A stretch of DNA of 64,000 nt, from positions 274,207-338,206 of the forward strand of contig NW_019776013.1 in assembly GCF_001039355.2 (NCBI RefSeq), in the 5' to 3' direction. Both the position numbers and the translations under genes were made by a program. The notes under the pieces were generated by a model. The model was given only the letters and a program-made list of their open reading frames with translations. It did no database searches and was not told where the DNA came from. Shown one piece after another: positions 12,468-26,105 of this stretch (the first letter of the stretch is position 1; each line of letters opens with the position of its first letter). The stretch is from Lingula anatina (lineage: Eukaryota; Brachiopoda; Lingulata; Lingulida; Lingulidae).

Positions 12468-15400
12468 AGAATAATGATTGAGTGTGTTCTTAAATGAATG
12501 GTCATTTTGGTGGCTTCGCAATATTTTATGCACAATTTAAATATTTTAACAATTATCTTAATTTAATGAACAAAAAAAAAAAAACATTTCAGCCCCCCCC
12601 CCTTAACTACTAGCATTGATATACAAACATGTTAAAAACATACTAACTTCATCTAAGCTAATGAAACATAATGCTGTGCATAAAATACTGTTACTAGAAA
12701 GATTAATAAAACAGATTCAGTATCCTTGTAACAACAACTGCTGATGGTTCCCCCTTCTAATAACACAGTTGAACTATTACTACTCGGCAAATGTAATCAC
12801 GTTCATCGCATTTACTGTTTATCAGGGTGACAAATTTATCTTTGCTGCTGTATGAAAATGACATCTGTTTAATGAAGTAATTATTTAATCAGTGTTCCGG
12901 AGACAGTCGGGCACGGTGTATTAGGTAGATTCATTTCTCAGAAGCCGTGTTCTTAATTCCATGCTCAAGGCACGCTCAATCTAGATGTTTTACTCGCATC
13001 CCCCTGTGCTAAATATTATTTGTAACAACTCTTTTCATTCCCTTTCCAGTCCCAAACAATTTCATTTCAGAAAAGAACGCCGGTCGCATTGGTAACATTT
13101 GACATCGTTTAAGATTAAAAGACAAGCTAATCGTTGTTTGCAGACCGTCGTTTCATGTCGAGGTTGACAATTTAAAAAAATGATAAAATTATGAAGACAA
13201 CGCCCTATATGAAAAATTATTCAATAGCAGAACAAAGCATTAAATCTCCACACATATTCAGAATTTTAGTAGCGGAAACATTTGCACCTGTAGTGCAGAA
13301 GATAGTTGATGTCAAGGTAGCTATATCTCCGTAATTAGTTTTCTTCTACAACCGTCATTCATAAAAAAAAAAAAAAAGAAAGACCTGGAAAAAATCGGCA
13401 GATGGACCGGATTAAGGTGTAATTACACTGAATCATCTCTTAATTGTTTTCGCGCACAATCAGGGCACCGTGTCAAAACAAAAGAAACCAAGAACAAAGA
13501 GCTTTGTTTGATCCGAGTGTTTGACATGCGTTAATTGACTTACTCATTCTTTCTGTATTGACTGTAAAAAACAGAATATCCTGCAAGGCTAGAACAATAG
13601 AGGTGATCGTGCTGTGTTCAGCTCTTTGTTTAAGAAGTTGGATATATAGAACGCATAGTTGGATAGTCCCATATAGGACACATTTTTTTTCGTTTCTCGA
13701 ACAACTTGTGACTTGGACTCTGTTATTTTTTTATTCATTTATTTATTTATTTATATACCTATTTTCTGTCTGTCTGTCCCTAATTTCAAAGTCTGCCTGT
13801 ATGTTTGCTTTTTCTTTCCATTATCTGTCAATCTTTTCTGTCACATATTCATTCAATTACCCCAGAATAAGTACAATAATGTACGCTAACCTGCGCTTCA
13901 CGTAAAACAACTCGGTGAGAGCTATCACACCATATTGTCAAGTGCTCCTAGATGAAATAATTGATGCTCCGAGAAATCCCTATTTCCTCCACGATCCGAT
14001 CAATCATTCTAAAGGAGAATTTCCCGATAGGTGTCCTCCTTCAAGAAGTGAGCACCAAACGGCCTTCTCCAGTAAGATCATTGATACTAAGGTAGGACAT
14101 AGTTTCAACCCCAAAAATAAATCCTGGTTCACAATGCGAGACCTAGAGTAGTTTGGCTTGAGACTGCCGATTGCAATCAGTCGAAGATGATTGCTTTGCC
14201 ACATGCTGTATAAAGGACGTATAACACAACATGGCGTGATCAAGAAATATATTTTGTGTTATAAAAAGAGAAAAACCGATCTGGATATTGCCCAGTGTAA
14301 CCAGTGCCTGATTGAATGGCCTAACACCTGGGTTCATTTGAGCCCACGCTACTTGAGTGCGCGCGCACTCCCAGTAGAATTAAATCACCCTTTCCTGGAA
14401 ACGACTGTCCTGCTGTCCAAGAACACTGATTTCCTGGAAAGAGGTTAATTTCAATTATCCCCGAATGACGCATCTTCGTTCCACGACAGATCTGATTTAT
14501 AATCAGAGCTAAGGATCCAGACTAAATTGGAATTCCTAGATGGTGATAATTGCCCTAGATTTAAGTATTTGTTATTTTCCTAGAATTAGATATTTGTAAT
14601 TGTCTTAGATTTAACTGCTTGGAGTGAACAACGATACCGGGAAAAATACGAAGTTTGAGATATAAATACTTTTATTTTTGTGAATGAGGGAGAATTCAAA
14701 GCCTTGCTTCAGGGTTAATTCGTACAAAGACAAAGAAAAAAGATCCACCCAGCTGGGATTCGAGAAATACATTATGGTTTTCTCTTTATGATATCTTCAT
14801 TTAAAATTGGTTATAAAAAGTTTTCTACATAATAGTCGAGATAAAATAGAAGCAATTATGCTGGTAATTGTCACGAATGTACTTTTCCCCACTTAATTTC
14901 TTTTTTTTTTATCAAAGCACCCACAGATTTCCCCTGTAAACAGCTCACTTAATTTTCTCAGAACAACCAGATTCTTAGAAAAGTGCCAGTGGTTGCGGTA
15001 TAAGGTCACAGCAAGCAACAGGTCGCGTAAGGGTCATTTAATTTATTAAATTATATTATTTATTTATTTATATTTTTTTAATACACTAACACTCTAGCCA
15101 TTCAAATCATGATCTGCTTATTTTCTATTATTTATAAAGGATCTGATTTTTGAAATTCTGTTGCACAAGCTGCAACACGCCATAGTAGAAAAGAACCAAA
15201 AAGACATTCTAGGAAATATTTGATTGCGGTGAGACGCCGGTGAAGAGAGCCGCGTCATATAATCGTGTTGTAAACAACGCCAGCTCACGTTGATGCACGC
15301 ACATCAGTGCTGCTTATGAAAGCCACATCCAGGGTTTCCAGCGTTTTATTTCGCAATGTGCGGAAAGCTTTTTGTTTTCTTGTTGCAAACAATGGATAAT

Positions 15401-18400
15401 ACTTAGAAGCAGAGCCGCACAGAGAACCGATGTTATAAGCACGTGAAATTCACATGGCTGCACATAAAAATTGCTACTGCAACTTTGTTGGGAGAGAGTG
15501 TGAAAAGTTCTAAATACCCTCTACTTGGGTCACAGAATGATTTTTCGCTAGATTTTCACCGATATGTCTCTGGTTGATTCATTGCACTTATCTCTGTTGT
15601 GCACCAAATTAATCTGCGGCGCTGATTGAGGGTAAGTTTAGGCTCGGACACAAAATGTATATTGGGCGTTCCAGGTTTTAGATAGAAATGAATTAAACGC
15701 AGGAACGTCGATGAAATACAAACAAAACAAAACCTGTCCCGGTACATCACTAAATGAGTGAAACTGATTATCTTCTAAACGGAGAATAAACTAAAAAAAT
15801 TCTTAAAATTTTGCTGTAGTTTGGAAAGTCATTCCACTTGGAAGCGACGATCCAATTATCTTATCAGTTTTGTCTTTTTGCAGCAATTATCTCACCCGCT
15901 TATGGATTAGCGATATAAATTATTCAAAATGTTATAGAAAATAGAATTTTTCACTTGATTGGTGTCCTTGAAATCCTAACTGAATACGTACGTGCGTCAT
16001 TTACTTGGCTGTATTAGGGATAATAACAATGGGTGTAATGAAATAGTAACGATCTTATCCGAAGTAGAATTAGAAAATTAATCTCTTTTGACAATGCCCT
16101 TAATAAGTTCGATTTTAAGGACGTCATACGCCAAAAATGGACCGCATTCATTCCACATTGATCCCCAAACATCAATTAAATGTGATGCGAAAAGTCCGAA
16201 TGTGATCTCGTATCCTGTTCGGGTCAATACCTTCCAGATCGAATTATGTCCCGTTTAGACATTTTGTTGAGCAGTTTTGTTGTCCTTTTATTGTAGGCTG
16301 CCCCCCCCCCCCAATCAGCCCCTATAGCGTCTTCCTAGAAAATGAAGCCACGTTAGCTCGCTAGTTATCGATTTTGTCCATAAATCCGCCTACGCATTAG
16401 ACAGCAACCGGAGAATACAAGAATGGCAGAATTTCTATCCGGTTGGTAAACAGAAACCCTTACGCTCAGTAGGCGTTGTTATTATGTGTTTGCATGTTTT
16501 GCTGGAGTTGTGCAAATAATATTTGTTTTTTATTGGAAGGTTTCTTTTTCAAGTAATTCGCCGATGTACATGTCCGGCGACTCTGTGAAGCGGTTGGCGG
16601 TTTGTGTTCTGGGAGTGTTCCTAGAATATTGTTCTGTGTGTAACTAACATCTAGCGAAGTACTATACTCTTTTTGAACTGACAAAGAAGGGCGCAGGAAT
16701 GGCTAGACGAAAAGATGTAAATCACTTTGAAAACATGGTTTTCCAACAAACACTGGGTATCATATATGCTCGTTTACGCAACTGGTTGATTCCTTGAAAC
16801 TCTACACCTGAATAGGCCTCATGCCGTATACGCGTAACTTTAAATCAAAAGACAAGTGTGAAGGGTAAAACAAAGTAATCTTTTTCCTAATTTAAATCTA
16901 ACTTTATTTGACTTAAAGCTGTTATGTAGAAGATATTTCAAACCATATTTAAAGAAGACGTAATATCTTTTGGGATAAAATATTAAATTATAACACGCGG
17001 AATTAATAAATGAGGCGAAGTTGAATATGAAGATTAAAAGAACGGTATTTAGACGCGATCAAAATTCGTTTCATGCATGGAGAATTTCGCACGAATGACA
17101 GCTTGTAACATATTACTTTTCGTATCTAAAAACTGGCACTGGTACGTATACTCCATCCTATTTCAGATCACATACGAAGTTAAAACAAAATATGAGTCAA
17201 ATTCCTTTTTACTGTAAGTGTCTGAAAAACAAATTCAGTAGACCGGGTTAGAAAAGAATTTTATCAGCGTTATGCGCCGAGGATAGAGCAGTGATTTTAC
17301 TTTTTAAAGTTAATCAAAATTAACAACTACATGTAGTATTAAATTAGTTACCGATTTTAGTGACGTTGATCACCTATTTTGGAACGGAAAGTTATGCGAA
17401 ACAGCATTGTTTCACTCTTGTTTCAAGAGTATCTTCAAGCTGAATGTCCACAGGACATTGGGTGTTGGTGGACCTCTTAACGATATTAAATAGGGGTGGT
17501 AATTGGTAACAAAAATCAGTACCTAATATAGCTCCGTGGAACCATGAACAATCGCATTGATAAAGCATTGAAATTGTTGTTTTCCTCCGATATTTCGATG
17601 TTCGATAATGAGCCGCTGATTGAATAAAAATTACTGCTTTATCCTTGGAAAACCGGGTTCATATACTGGACAAAAATAGAGAATCAATCAATTACTTGTT
17701 GTTCGCATATAGTGACCTTTCAAACAACAAGTAGCCGGCTTCAGCCTACGCAGAAAATCTGCGCAGCTAAATACAATCGAAAACACACTTTGTAAAATAA
17801 CGCCTGCTGGGTTTAAATTTGGAGCCTTTCTAAACATTTTGGGGCGGAAAGAGTGGGGCGGCTGTATTCCGCTTGTCATTTTGATACCATTTTGACATTA
17901 AGTATTTTTATGTAGGCCCTACTATTATTTTCGGTGTAAATACGTTTGGTTTATGTTATTTACAGAAAGAGAGCGGCTGACGGATTCAATAAACATTAAT
18001 GCTGGTCTTTAAGAGACGCGTAGGTCGCCTTTACTCGGCATCTTGCAGTTCAAAACGTCGATGGCGACTTGCGTCAACACTAGTAACGATTTAACCCGAT
18101 TTGCACCCGGCCCACACTCGACGCGTTTCTAGGTAAGTTGAAACGACTTAACATAGTAGGTTCTGTCTAAACTTCGTATGTGATTACGATTTCTAGCCCA
18201 AGGAAGCACACCAACGCCGTGATTGGGGGAAGTCTCGCTCAGCTCTATAGCATAGGCTACTCAAGGTTTAAGGACAGAACCGAACGGCCTGTTGGGATAG
18301 TTGAGCCGTCCCAAGTTGTCTGAGAATGCGAATGAAGTAGCCTTCAATACATGCCCCGGCAAAACAGTATCGTTCACGTCAGTGATTTATTAATACAATA

Positions 18401-20107
18401 GGTGATGAAAATAAGCCACTGTCCTTCCGCCCATGTATTTACAGTAGGATTAACGGCAAGGTAGGCGAAATAATACAACATATGCTCACTTAATTAGAAA
18501 TCAGTCGGGTTTAGGCTCTTGAAATCCCCTTACAACGTCCAGCTTCACATTAACAGGCTCAGATGTCGTAAAATTTCAGCATTAGGCTACTGTTTGCCAT
18601 GGGTATGTTATTTAGTACAACTCCAAAAACGCATGGTTATGGAATTTCAAACATATTTTGAACATTTGTAAACTATTTGACAATCACGCGTACGGCATGC
18701 ACGCTCTGTTTTAAATCACTCCACGTTTTACTTGAATTGCGCCAGGTAAGCCGAACATCCTGCTTCATTTTTAGCAACGGCGTGTTATTTATAGACGGGG
18801 GTCATTATGTCTAGTGAAACGGATGTGTGTGTGCGTGTGTGCGTGCGTGCGTGTGAGCGAGAGAAAGGGAGAGCTGATGAAAGAGCAAGCAACCTGATGC
18901 ATGGCCTTGTTAACCATTACCAGAGGAGAAATAAAAATATATAAAGTATTACTTTACGAAAAGATGCCTTCTCCAGTTTTACCACTTCACCATTTTTATA
19001 AAAAACCTCACAAATAGACTATTCACTTTCAATTTTCTGACTAGAAAAATACCATTCTAGCAAATCAATGTGAAAACTGACTGAAAAAGAAAAAAAGAAA
19101 AAAATAGAATAGAACATGAGTGATCCAACCTTTTCTGGCAAAGACTGTAAAAATATAATTGCATAATTTCAAAAAAAATTCATTAAAAAAATCACATGAT
19201 GATTGTTTATAATAAATACTGTTTTATTTTGTAGATTCCTCTCAAAATGCTAATCCAGAGTTCCCAGTTTTTGAAGCTGTGAGCTCACATTCTTAGTGCT
19301 TCAACAATCTGCCTTCTTCACTGATGTAAGAACACTGCATGTATGCCATCTATTGATGAAACGTCTTAATATTTTCCACGGCTTTGGTGTCTCATTTTAT
19401 GGCCCTGTAGATGAATGCAAGGGTTAGGATTTCAAAATAAATTTCCATTTAACCTTATTAACAGTCAACTTAGAATCCAAAGCAAGGCCCTCAAGCTGAT
19501 ACATCATCCCAAGCAGAGATCTCAAGCTGAAACAAATATATTAAGTTGAAGTATTACCCCAATCAGATTGCATTCACTCAAAACAGACCTCATCTTTTTT
19601 CCTCGTTGTCTATTACATGCAGTATCACATGGGAGTCAACTCTTGACAGAAGGCAGTATTGGTTGGGATATGCCAGCATATTTATAAATCTCCTGTGTCG
19701 AGTATCCCAGTGACTCCCTTTCGCCATGAAAGTTTTCATGTAATTATTAAACAGAGCAAAAAAAAATTCTTCATACCTGTAGCACTATCAATAAACACTG
19801 AATGTGTATGTATGTAACATTCAGATCTAATAATTCCTCTGTTCAGTGGCTTGTGCTCGTACTGGAACCACAGAGGTGAGACTGCTATTTATTGAAAAGT
19901 CATAAAATATGGCCTGGGTTCCAGGGGGTTACCTAGGCCAATGATATTTTTGGCTCCCAAATAGGCCAGAAATCCATGGACAGTCAGAAAAATCTCATCC
20001 GTGTAACTGTTAGAACTCATTTAAAAGCATTTGTTCACATTGTATGTTAGCAATGTCCATGAGGTCAATTGTGAAGCTGTCCAGGTCTTAAAACTGCCCA
20101 GTGGTCA

Positions 20108-23100
20108 TCACGCAGGCTTTATGGACAGTATGGAGCCAAATAAGAAGTGCTGCACTACAGGGAACTTTGCAAGTACCTAGAATAATTGAATTTTGTCCTC
20201 TCAAAATCAACTATCAATTCATGTAAATATTTATTTCCTTAAATAATTGCTAAATTAAATATAAGGATTTTAACATTGCTGAACTTCTTTACTTGCTTAA
20301 TTTTCTTTTTACTATATAAATTTTTAGTTTCTAATTCACAGTGATATAGTTCACTTAGAAGTCCTTTTTGCCAACCTCTCAGTATATAAAAACATTTAAA
20401 ATTTGTTTTAGTTATGAAGTATAAATCCAAGACAGTTTGGTGGGCCCCAGGTTAAAATAACTTTTCATTATAATATTATATTTTGATTATTTCTTCAGAG
20501 ATCTACCGGTAAATCCTTCTCGAGTCTTCCTAGTCCTACAGGCCAGTGGGCAGCAATTTCACAGATGATAACTTTTTATTGAAAAGGTGGACCTTTTTAC
20601 CCCCCCCCCCCCTCCGCCGTTTTACAGTTGATCCAAGTTGCAAAATGGAAGAGCACGTAGTAGTCGAAATTATGACTAAGAGCAGACTAGTTCCCCACCC
20701 GTAAGATTTATTCCCCTCCCCCCTCCCATTCCACTGAGACTCTCCTGCCTACGAACATGTTCTACTCAAGTCCTGGTTTACATACCTCTGCCTTGTACAT
20801 TTTCACAAGTCCAGAGTTCACTTTATGCCAGTGGGGCACTCCACTGATGTTCCACAACTGGTTAGAGTGCTCAGCAAACGGACCCGTTTTTACCTGGGTG
20901 GGAAAAATACAAATACCTGATTCGTCCAAGATTCCTTACACAGTTCGCTTTCTATCTATTTAGATATACCCTCATAAAAAGTAGTATTGTAAGTCATTAA
21001 CTATGTAAATACTTTTAAATATTGAAATGGTATTGTTGTCATCAGTATAAAATGCAGATGAAGAAAAAATGTTTAAGTCAGCATACAAAACAAATATAAA
21101 GTATAAATCGTATAAGGATTTTTTTTCTGTTTAGTGGTGGCCTAACTGTGGGCTTTGGGAGACTTTGAACGTATTCAGAACAGATGATCCTAACAGATCC
21201 TCAGACCAAATATGCCATCCCTGCAGGAGCCTTGTAATTAAACCTGGAAGCCGAGATTTAATCCCTTTAATTGTGGAGTGGGGAGCTGGGGAGACCATAA
21301 GAGTATAAGACCCCATTTCCATAGATTTTAGATCGATCTATCCCTGTGGGGAGTCTCACTAGATTACTGTCAGCTTAGCCGGCTTAAGCGTCTGTCCCGC
21401 CTACTGAAAGCTGTAAGGAGATAATTAACTATGGTGCGCGCTCGGCTGACTGCAATTTAGCGTGAACCCCCAGGCAGTTAGGTCGATCTAAATCTTAATC
21501 ACTGGATCGATCTAAATCTCTGGGAATACACCCTAAGTCGTCCTTTCTTTCAAGTGGGTCTGCCATATTAAGTTAGTCCAACTCGTTCTGAATGTGCTCT
21601 TTGAATTCTACACTGCAGTGAGGTTGGACTTGGGAGTAATAGCACTGGTAATTTGGAAAATGTTATGAAAAAGACATTGAGGCAACTGGTTAAGTTTTGA
21701 ACAACAAACTTGTACATGAAAATCACAAAGTGCTGGGTGTTTTACATACACATGACACTAGGATAAAATTAATGAATGAATTAATAAAAGAATTAATGCA
21801 AGGAATATTTGAAAAAATACCTGGTTTATAAACTTTACACAACCTAAAAACATGTAGTCCTTAGCAAAATATTCATATACTTCTGGCTTTGGGAAAGACT
21901 TGGGGTGAATTCTTTTGTGATCTGGAAAAAGAAAAAGAGAATGTTATTCTGAAACTTCAATTATAAATCTATTCAGTTTAATTCACAAAAAATTATTTTC
22001 TGACATAAAACCCAAATACTTTTTAGTACACTTCAATCACTTTTTTAGGCGTTTTTTTTTTTTTTTTTCTTTAATTAAAACAGTGGTCTGGGAATACAAT
22101 TAATTCATCAATTTTCTAAGAAATTTAGCAAGTGGAGAAAAAATGGCAAAACAGGTTAGAATTACCTAGTAACTGTGAGCTTCCCCAGAGAAAAGGTACG
22201 AACTGATAATCATCAAGGCTCCAGACGCCATGGCTGCCTGCAGGCTCCATGTTATATGTCTGCTGCATCTTCCTCATCACTTCTATATACCTAAGAGCCA
22301 AGAGCATAATATGGATAATATTTCTTTTGAAGTTCACTTTCATCGATTTAATTTTGAATATTCAACAGCTCTTTAAAATTAAAGCAAATGGAACAAAAAA
22401 TGTTATATCACAGTTCAACCTAAGGTAATTGTGTGAAAATAAATAGAAAATTAATTGACATTACATTTACACAGGAAGCAAGTGAAGATGAAAATGTGTA
22501 AACTTTGTGTGTGTGTGGGGAGGGGGGAGGTGTTAAGTGACATGTAAAAAATTCCTCATCTGTTTCCCCACAGCTCAAACAATATATCAGAATAATAAAA
22601 AAATGCTAAGGAAATATCTTAGGGCACCCACCTTTGAAAAACCTTATTAACTGCTGCTACCGAGTCCTCTTGTGTGTAGGCACCAATTTTAAAAAGGCAG
22701 CACAAAAATGCAATAAATGATAACTCATGACCTAAAAAACAAAACTGAATCTATAGAACTCATTTGAATTGAAAATCACACAGTCCCTTATCATATCTCA
22801 ATTAAAACTGAATTTTTACTCCAATCACTATTTCACACTGACAAAGGTGAAATAAAAGGTTAGAAAAATCATCTAATTTTTTATGTTTGAGTCAAAATCT
22901 TATTATTCCATTAGCAAATTACAGATACTAGTAAGTAAAAAACATTAATGACTATCATTTTGATATATTTAAGAATAAGAAAAATAAATAAATAACTGAA
23001 AGAGGAATACCTGATCCATAATCTATTCTGGTAGAATTCCCAATACTTTCCACCAAATACATATAAATTTCTGGGGCAGCCCTTTGGTACTGCTCATCTA

Positions 23101-25253
23101 ATGCAGCTTTAACTATAGATTCACCTTTCTGAAAATATTGCAATCAAAAGTAATACAAAAAGGTCCAGACTGACCTTGCATTGATGTAATAGTTTTCCTT
23201 TTTATTAAAGATGGACAACCACCTTAAAGCTTTTTTTTTAAATCATCTGTTTGCCCTAAGGGCCAATTTTGCTTAAGATAATGTTCTCCATTCATAAAAA
23301 CATATTTTTAATGTTTTATTTCTACATGATAAGAACAGCTTTTATCTATTATTACCTTCACCCTAAAAATTGTCATCGTGATTGCTTCCATATAAAGCAA
23401 AGAAAATTTTTTATTCATGAAATCAGTACAATTATTGATAAATAAATGAAAATTAATAAATAAAAAGAAACAAGTATTACCTCCTGTAGTCTAGAGTATA
23501 CATCCTTGAAAGCTTTGTTGCCAAACCTCTGCGGTTGATCTACTGGCGGGATCTCATCTATCCATGAGGATATTGTGTTTAACATGTCTAACAGATTTGT
23601 AGTGAGCTGAAAATAAATTGAGACTACTGTATTAAACAATAGGAACACAGGGGGCTTGAGGAAGTGAAGTTAGCATCCAGACCAGTGTTATATCCACTAT
23701 TAGATCCTTGATGTTTAATATATGGAAATCTAGGATGTATCAAAAATTTTAGTCTAAAGAACCTTCAGACCAACTGCATCTACAAACTAAAATCTACTTG
23801 TCCAAAGTAAAAACAGTGGTCAGTGACTGAACTAATTTAGAGGATTTTACTGGAAGTTAGTGGGATAATTTTGCTACAGTCATACACTGAAATTCTGAAC
23901 CAGCGGTCTTAGAGAAATATATATGTTCAACTGTTAAGTAAGTATTTTTGTTAAATCAGGGAATTAAACTGAAGTTTATGATTTAATTCCCTGGTTAAAT
24001 AAAGCATCTATGGAGTTCACATACGTAATTTTAATAAGCACAAGATCATACGTAATTTTAATTAGCACAATCTGAACACTCCTACCTACCTGAGATATAT
24101 GACATTCATCATTTAAACTTTTATTTTTCACAGCTTCGTTCATGGCTATAATAAACCCAACAAGATCTCTGTAGGCCTGAAATATTAAATGCATCATCTA
24201 TATATTGAAAATCAAAGAGTAAAAGGAAAAAATTAAATTAATTCTGTAAATTCAGCTATCAAAATCAAGATAATATATATTTTTATTATCTTACTCTTGT
24301 GTACAAATATATGGTGACCATAAGATAAATTTGATGAAAAAATGTCTGAAACATTTAAAAAATCAAGTGTCATTAAAAAAATTACAAACTCTCTCAAAAA
24401 TTTTTTTTATTGCTGTTAGTGTTTTACTGGTAAATAACTGTGAATTATAAACAACACTTTCTTTTACCTGTGAACTTTCCCATGCTGGCATTTGTTCAGG
24501 TTTCAGAACCTCCCTGACAGGTGTAGTGAACTCATGTGTGGCAACATCAATCATACCTGGTGCTGACAATACTTAAAAGGAATAAATTTATGGATTTGAA
24601 GATGAAATCATATCTTTGTTAAGAGAGAAAGAGAGAGAGAGAAAGAGCGAGTGGAGGAAAAGTAAACATTCACCTCAAACCACTTCCCTGCTGACATTTA
24701 TCTCTGCCAAAACACACATACACCCCACCATGGACTCAAGAGTACATTTCCCCAGGATTTAGGGCACAGGGAGTCCAGAATGAGAAGCTGTAATTTGGTG
24801 ACAGATTTAGAAGGAATCCAACTCAAGCAAGCCTAACCAGCCAAACCAAATGACGGCTGGACGGTTCTCTGGGGAAAGCTACGTAACACACACATATTCA
24901 CCCTTTTTTATAAGACCGTATCGCCTAAAATGTACCACATGTGTATATGACCGACATAGGCAAAATATTCCTCGATACCAACTCACATTTGTTGACATTT
25001 TGGTTGCAGGACAAACGATATTTGGTGAGATTGTCAAACCGCATGAAACTGAAATTGACATCCTGCCGGGCAAATCACTGAAATGGCCGATTTGCAAAAT
25101 TGCGGAATCTTAAACATTTTTTCATAAAATCCAAATGTGTAAAATAAGTCATTTAAATGTCGTGACAAATTTAAATGACAATTCCTAGCTTACTTATCAG
25201 TTAAAACAAAATAAAAGTATCTCACCAGCATTACTCGTTTCGGCTTCCGCCAT
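20108..25253 (-). CDS. PTPA: Serine/threonine-protein phosphatase 2A activator (PTPA), complete, 10 exons
   Basis: PTPA-family proteins (PPP2R4; yeast Rrd1/Rrd2) are cytosolic/nuclear activators of the PP2A catalytic subunit with peptidyl-prolyl isomerase activity. Exons in transcript order: 25226-25253, 24468-24562, 24090-24176, 23481-23606, 23011-23128, 22632-22731, 22166-22290, 21821-21921, 20786-20893, 20108-20176. All junctions are GT-AG and phases agree. The sum is 957 nt, or 318 aa plus TGA, close to the roughly 320 aa usual for the family. Diagnostic stretches are [106 protein letters not shown] and [12 protein letters not shown]. Human PTPA reads YGTGHE and GVWG where this protein has YGSGHE and GVWS. 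The gene stands head to head with CRAT and its first exon encodes only MAEAETSNA. An MITE (21309-21533) sits in intron 8. Minus-strand AATAAA candidates for the mRNA end are at 19888-19893 and 19223-19228. Confidence 0.95.
21309..21533. mobile_element. Harbinger-like MITE, copy 1 (PTPA intron 8)
   Basis: A 225-bp element beginning GACCCCATTTCCATAGATTT and ending AATCTCTGGGAATACACCC, flanked by TAA on both sides (21306-21308 and 21534-21536). It shares its termini and the internal CGATCTATCCCTG, TGTCCCGCCTACT and TTTAGCGTGAACCCC blocks with two other copies in the window. A TWA target duplication is characteristic of PIF/Harbinger elements. No open frame is present. Confidence 0.8.
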
Positions 25254-25380
25254 GATTGTTATTGGAACTGCGCATGCTAACTAGGTCATAAAAGTTGAAT
25301 GGGTTAAATTTTGGACTTTGCTCCAGCATCATCTCTCATCCCTAGACATAAAAGTAGCTACAAGGTCAGATTTCAGGAAC
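25254..25380. promoter_or_regulatory. PTPA/CRAT divergent promoter, copy on contig left of the N
   Basis: The 127 bp between the PTPA start (25253, minus) and the duplicate CRAT first exon (25381, plus). It is practically identical to 28560-28686, where the motifs are described. Confidence 0.65.
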
Positions 25381-25407
25381 ATGTTTCAACGACTCGGCAT
25401 AGCAATG
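25381..25407 (+). CDS. Duplicate CRAT-1 first coding exon (stranded by contig end)
   Basis: It encodes MFQRLGIAM followed by the donor GTGAGTATG, identical to 28687-28713. The contig stops 64 bp later at the N (25472), so this exon has no downstream partners on its own contig. It is most simply the allelic copy of the real CRAT-1 exon 1, not a third gene. Confidence 0.75.
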
Positions 25408-25471
25408 GTGAGTATGCAAGACTTTCACCGTGTATTTCATTTTATTTTTGTCAGAGCAAAACAAAACCGAC

Positions 25472-25472
25472 N
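25472..25472. other. Single-N contig join inside the duplicated PTPA/CRAT region
   Basis: The left contig ends in CRAT-1 intron 1 sequence. The right contig begins in a transposon-like stretch inside PTPA intron 5 and then repeats PTPA exons 5 to 1. The two contigs therefore overlap by about 2.5 kb instead of abutting. Confidence 0.85.
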
Positions 25473-26092
25473 TATGAGAGGACTACCTTAATATGCCTAC
25501 GTCATCATTTTGTGAATGGGAATACAGCGCACCAAGTGGTATGAAAAATAACTAGTTTTCACACGAAGCCCTCTATTGGCAAAATCCTCTAGCCCATCTT
25601 AGAATACGACTTCCCGCTTCATCAGGCTGAATTTCACTGTCACGCCGTCTATAATTGGTTGACTATCCTGCGAAATGAGAGAGCCGCTCAATCGCTCAAC
25701 TAACTTTAGTGCAGCGGAGTCACACGAGGATTGCCGATTGGACTGTAGTCATGAAGAGGTACTATTGATATTACGACAACAAATGACGACGCTGCTTGAA
25801 ACGATCTTTTACGAGGGTACATCGGAAACATCGTCGCAATATGACGACGTTTAGCTACACTGTGTTAACAAGTCAATGCAGCGGACGATGCGAAGAAATT
25901 TATACCGGTGATGATTATTTAGATAAACAATTTTAGACGCCACTCTCAATGTGTCTTTTATCATCTCAAGAACAATGATAGCACCCTCACTCGGTTTGTA
26001 TGCGAGAATTTTCGCATCTTTGGTAATTTTTGTGCGAGAATTTTATTTTTTTGGCGAGAATCTCGCAGAATCGCGGCCTCGGCAGAACCCTG
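25473..26092. mobile_element. Transposon-like insertion in PTPA intron 5 of the second haplotype (partial)
   Basis: Unrelated to the corresponding intron of the first PTPA copy. Read on the minus strand it starts CAGGGTTCTGCCGAGGC, immediately beside sequence shared with copy 1 (GAAAGAGGAATACCTG on plus). The other end is cut off by the N. CAGGG termini are typical of hAT elements, but with one end and no transposase the assignment is tentative. No convincing protein is encoded. Confidence 0.45.
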
Positions 26093-26105
26093 GAAAGAGG
26101 AATAC

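Larger units (their letters stand above)
10466..20107. other. Large intergenic stretch without a recognisable gene
   Basis: About 9.6 kb of AT-rich sequence. I read both strands for known protein families, tRNA B boxes and long inverted repeats and found nothing convincing. It holds TTTA/ATTT runs near 13735-13755 and 15050-15070, a mixed GT/GC run near 18825-18855, short poly-C tracts near 12590 and 16300, and a small palindromic insertion at 12409-12467. The part from about 19200 lies downstream of PTPA and includes that gene's 3' UTR. AATAAA on the minus strand occurs at 19888-19893 and 19223-19228. Confidence 0.5.

Noticed and set aside
13558-13905. A 115-codon plus-strand frame as a membrane protein
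   Set aside because: The frame crosses a TTTA microsatellite that produces its YLFIYLF stretch, and it has no start context or similarity.
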